Part shown: positions 61,478-64,000 of the stretch, one piece after another | How positions within the stretch are numbered: the first letter of the stretch is position 1 | Layout of the letters: the number at the start of each line of letters is the position of its first letter | Assembly (NCBI RefSeq): GCF_019890675.1 | Contig: NZ_JAIOAA010000006.1 | Location: 1 to 64,000, forward strand | From: Micromonospora sp. PLK6-60 | GTDB taxonomy: Bacteria; Actinomycetota; Actinomycetes; Mycobacteriales; Micromonosporaceae | Direction: 5' to 3' | Length of the DNA stretch: 64,000 bases | Translations under genes and position numbers: made by a program | The notes under the pieces: generated by a model | Told to the model about the DNA's origin: nothing | Databases searched by the model: none | What the model saw: only the letters and a program-made list of their open reading frames with translations

Positions 61478-64000
61478 GTGACGCTGGCGCTCTACCGCAA
61501 GTACCGGCCGCGCACCTTCGCTGAGATGATCGGCCAGGAGCAGGTCACCGAGCCGCTGTCGCAGGCGCTGCGCAGCGGGCGGCTCAACCACGCGTACCTC
61601 TTCTCGGGCCCCCGGGGCTGCGGCAAGACATCCAGCGCCCGGATCCTGGCCCGCTCGCTCAACTGTGAGCAGGGCCCCACCCCCGAGCCGTGCGGGCAGT
61701 GCGAGTCCTGCCGCGGGCTGGCCCCCGACGGCGGCGGCTCGATCGACGTCATCGAGATCGACGCGGCCAGCCACGGCGGCGTCGACGACGCCCGGGACCT
61801 GCGCGAGAAGGCGTTCTTCGCGCCGGCCCGCAGCCGCTTCAAGATCTACATCATCGACGAGGCGCACATGGTCTCGTCGGCCGGCTTCAACGCCCTGCTC
61901 AAGCTGGTCGAGGAGCCGCCGGAGTACGTCAAGTTCATCTTCGCCACCACCGAGCCGGAGAAGGTCCTCGGCACGATCAGGTCGCGGACCCACCACTACC
62001 CGTTCCGGCTGTTCCCGCCGAAGGTGGTCCGGCCGTACCTGGAGCAGTTGACCGCGGCGGAGGGCGTCAAGGTCGAGCCGGCCGTCTTCCCGCTCGTGGT
62101 GCGCGCCGGTGCGGGCAGCATGCGCGACAGCCTCTCCGTGCTGGACCAGCTCATCGCGGGTGCCGGCCCGGAGGGGGTCAGCTACGCCCGGGCCGTCGCG
62201 CTGCTCGGCGTGACCGACTCGGCGTTGATCGACGAGATGTGCGACGCGCTGGCCGCCGGGGACGGCGCCGCCGCGTACGCCACCGTCGACCGGGTGGCCG
62301 AGGCCGGGCACGACCTGCGCCGGTTCGCCTCCGACCTGCTGGAACGGCTGCGCGACCTGATCGTCCTCCAGCAGGTGCCGGACGCGGCCGCCAAGGGCCT
62401 GATCGACGGCCCGGCCGACCAGATGGAGCGGATGGCCGCCCAGGCCCAGCGGCTCGGACCGGCCACCCTGTCCCGGTGCGCCGACATCGTGCACAACGGG
62501 CTGGTCGAGATGCGCGGTGCCACCGCCCCCCGGCTGCTGATGGAGCTGATCTGCGCCCGGATGCTGCTGCCCGGCGCCGACGACTCGACCGGCGGCCTGC
62601 TCCAGCGCCTGGAGCGGATGGAACGCCGGCTCACCCTGAGTGGCGGCGAGCTGCCGCCGGCCACCGCCGGGCCCGCGCCGGTCGCGCCCGCCCCGGAGGT
62701 ACGCCAGCAGCCTCCCACCCCGCCCGCGGCTGCCGCCGCGCCGCACCCGTCGACCGCCGGCGAGCCGGCGGCTGCCGCACCCCCGCAGGCCGTCCCCGCC
62801 GCCGTCCCGTCCCAGGAACCGACCGGCCCGTCCCACGGCTCGGCCGCTCCGGAGCCCGGTGCCCCCGCCCGCCGTCCGGTGCCGCCGTCGGCGGTGCTGC
62901 CCGACCCGGCGACCCCGGCCCCGCCCCGCCCCGGCACATCCGTCCCGGGTGCGCTGGACGGGGTGGCGGTCCGCCGCGCGTGGCCGGACATCGTCGCCAA
63001 GGTCAACCGGATCAAGAAGCCGGCCGCGGCGTTGATGCGGGACGCGGTGGTCCGGGACCTGGACGGCGACACCCTGGTGCTGACGGTGAAGTCGCCGGTG
63101 CTGGCGCAGATGATGGGCAACCACACCGCCGTGCTGGCCGAGGCCCTGTACGAGGAGTTCGGCGTCCGCTGGCAGATCCGCTGCGAGGTGGCCGGGGAGC
63201 GGGGCGGCAGCGCGCTCGGCGGCCCGGCGCGGTCGTCCACGCCGGCCCGGCCGGCCACGCCGCCGGAAGCGGCGCCGACTCAGCCCGGGTCCGGCCAGCC
63301 ACCCGCCGCGGGCCGGGTCGAGTCCGCTCGCGGTGGTGCGTCTCGGCCTGCCGCCGACCCGGGTGGCCAGGCAGGCGGCGGGTCCGGCGAGGACGAGGAC
63401 TGGCCCGAGCCGGCCCGTCCCGGCGGGGACGGCGATCCGGGTGCGGCGGCCCGGCCGGCTGACATGGCCGGCGCGGCGGACGACTCCGGCGATGACTGGC
63501 CGGAGCCGGCCCGCCCGGGTGGCGCGTCGACGAACGCCCCGACGCCCGGTGGCCCGGTCGCGGGCAGGCCCGGCGTGAGCCCGGCCGCGGGCGATCCCGG
63601 CGCCCGCCCGCCGGCGACGGGCGGCCCGGGTGCCGCCGCGAGTGGCCTGGGCGGGAGCGCGGCGACCGGCGCGAGCGGTCCGGGTGGGAGCGCGGCGACC
63701 GGCGCGAGCGGTCCGGGTGGGAGCGCGGCGACCGGATCGGGGACGGCGTCGACCGCGCCCCGGCGGCCGAGCAACGGCGCGCCGGTGAGCAGCGCGATCG
63801 CCGCGGCGCGGGCTGCCGCGGCGGGCGCCGGCAAGGGGCCGCGTGCCGGTCAGGAGGCGCGGCGGACCGCGGACGCGGACTGGGCGGGGGAGCCGCCGTA
63901 CGACCCGGACTACGACGGGCCGTTGCGCGGCGGGCGACCGGGTGGGCAGCCGGCCACCCCGACCTACGAGGGCTTCGACCCGGGTGACGAGCCGCTCGAC
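61478..64000 (+). CDS. dnaX: DNA polymerase III subunits gamma/tau, 3' end outside the window
   Basis: At least 841 residues are present and the frame is open to the last base. The clamp-loader ATPase is intact: LYRKYRPRTFAEMIGQ at the start, Walker A GPRGCGKTSSARILA (about 45-60), the zinc module CEQGPTPEPCGQCESC (about 65-80), Walker B IYIIDEAHM (about 124-132) and the SRC-like sensor FATTEPEKVLGTIRSR. Domain III and a long Pro/Gly/Ala-rich tau linker follow, then a conserved block before the window end (DPDYDGPLRGG, EGFDPGDEPLD). The linker contains an in-frame 33-base tandem repeat. AGGAGG lies nine bases before the GTG at 61478. Confidence 0.94.
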   Translation, partial: MTLALYRKYRPRTFAEMIGQEQVTEPLSQALRSGRLNHAYLFSGPRGCGKTSSARILARSLNCEQGPTPEPCGQCESCRGLAPDGGGSIDVIEIDAASHGGVDDARDLREKAFFAPARSRFKIYIIDEAHMVSSAGFNALLKLVEEPPEYVKFIFATTEPEKVLGTIRSRTHHYPFRLFPPKVVRPYLEQLTAAEGVKVEPAVFPLVVRAGAGSMRDSLSVLDQLIAGAGPEGVSYARAVALLGVTDSALIDEMCDALAAGDGAAAYATVDRVAEAGHDLRRFASDLLERLRDLIVLQQVPDAAAKGLIDGPADQMERMAAQAQRLGPATLSRCADIVHNGLVEMRGATAPRLLMELICARMLLPGADDSTGGLLQRLERMERRLTLSGGELPPATAGPAPVAPAPEVRQQPPTPPAAAAAPHPSTAGEPAAAAPPQAVPAAVPSQEPTGPSHGSAAPEPGAPARRPVPPSAVLPDPATPAPPRPGTSVPGALDGVAVRRAWPDIVAKVNRIKKPAAALMRDAVVRDLDGDTLVLTVKSPVLAQMMGNHTAVLAEALYEEFGVRWQIRCEVAGERGGSALGGPARSSTPARPATPPEAAPTQPGSGQPPAAGRVESARGGASRPAADPGGQAGGGSGEDEDWPEPARPGGDGDPGAAARPADMAGAADDSGDDWPEPARPGGASTNAPTPGGPVAGRPGVSPAAGDPGARPPATGGPGAAASGLGGSAATGASGPGGSAATGASGPGGSAATGSGTASTAPRRPSNGAPVSSAIAAARAAAAGAGKGPRAGQEARRTADADWAGEPPYDPDYDGPLRGGRPGGQPATPTYEGFDPGDEPLD
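63655..63735 (+). repeat. 33-base tandem repeat in the tau linker of dnaX
   Basis: The unit begins GAGCGCGGCGACCGGCGCGA and repeats at 63655, 63688 and 63721 (the last partial), keeping the frame and adding an 11-residue Gly/Ala/Ser/Thr unit each time. Slippage would change only the linker length. Confidence 0.75.

Noticed and set aside
61337..63124. 595-residue minus-strand frame opposite dnaX
   Set aside because: It starts in the dispersed repeat and covers the conserved ATPase domain of dnaX in antisense; no family features.

Overview
ORGANISM. The sequence is very GC-rich, codon third positions are mostly G or C, many genes start with GTG, and the gene set is typical of high-GC actinobacteria. 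The arabinan-type cell-envelope locus, the beta-glucanase/mannanase repertoire and the integrative element suggest a Micromonosporaceae chromosome, most likely Micromonospora or a close relative. This is inferred from gene content; no 16S rRNA or similar marker lies in the window. LAYOUT. (1) 0.4-6.6 kb: an F420/NADP-type oxidoreductase, a VanW-family envelope protein, NAD+ diphosphatase (NudC) and a secreted DUF4185-like protein with five fibronectin III repeats. (2) 6.6-17.9 kb: a cell-envelope glycan locus. It holds a polysaccharide flippase-like protein, a polytopic membrane protein, a small DUF2613 protein, a GT4 glycosyltransferase, a giant AftD-like arabinofuranosyltransferase, a membrane acyltransferase and a DUF3068/PorA-like protein. 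The set resembles the mycobacterial Rv0225-Rv0228 and Rv0236A/aftD genes. (3) 18.2-25.3 kb: a DUF6230/DUF6114 pair, a DUF885 metallopeptidase-like protein, a Uma2-like protein, an EamA transporter and a PHP-domain phosphoesterase. (4) 25.3-44.7 kb: mixed metabolic and secreted functions. These include GH81 glucanase, GH26 mannanase, an M23 lipoprotein, tadA with its partner gene, two TetR systems with visible palindromic operators, deoD, tRNA-Ser(CGA), a zinc-ribbon HTH regulator with a NUDIX partner, a beta-helix secreted protein and an LPXTG surface protein. MOBILE ELEMENT. From about 44.78 to 61.10 kb lies a complete actinobacterial integrative and conjugative element (AICE) of about 16.3 kb, inserted in tRNA-Ser(GGA). 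A 54-base piece of the tRNA 3' end remains at the left end and the whole tRNA is restored at the right end. The core holds a DUF6284/RRQL/NUDIX/DUF2637/small-membrane operon, an FtsK/TraB-type translocase, a palindromic candidate transfer locus, a zinc-motif/MazG-like operon, a prim-pol primase plus helicase, a 12-copy iteron candidate origin, an excisionase and a tyrosine integrase. Genes in the core overlap by 1-8 bases in long chains. The two ends carry visibly AT-richer cargo. On the left are an unrecognised zinc-motif protein, an isochorismatase-like hydrolase and its regulator; on the right are a DNA-binding protein and a small membrane protein under a paired operator. RIGHT FLANK. After the element come tRNA-Ser(GGA), the small SRP RNA (ffs), a dispersed 57-base repeat also found behind tadA, and dnaX, which runs off the window end. 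WHERE THE NOVELTY LIES. The best candidates are the AICE's cis-acting sites (iteron origin, CTAGCGG palindrome, paired operators), its low-GC cargo genes of unknown function, the dispersed repeat family, and the preserved envelope locus in a genus not known for mycolic acids.
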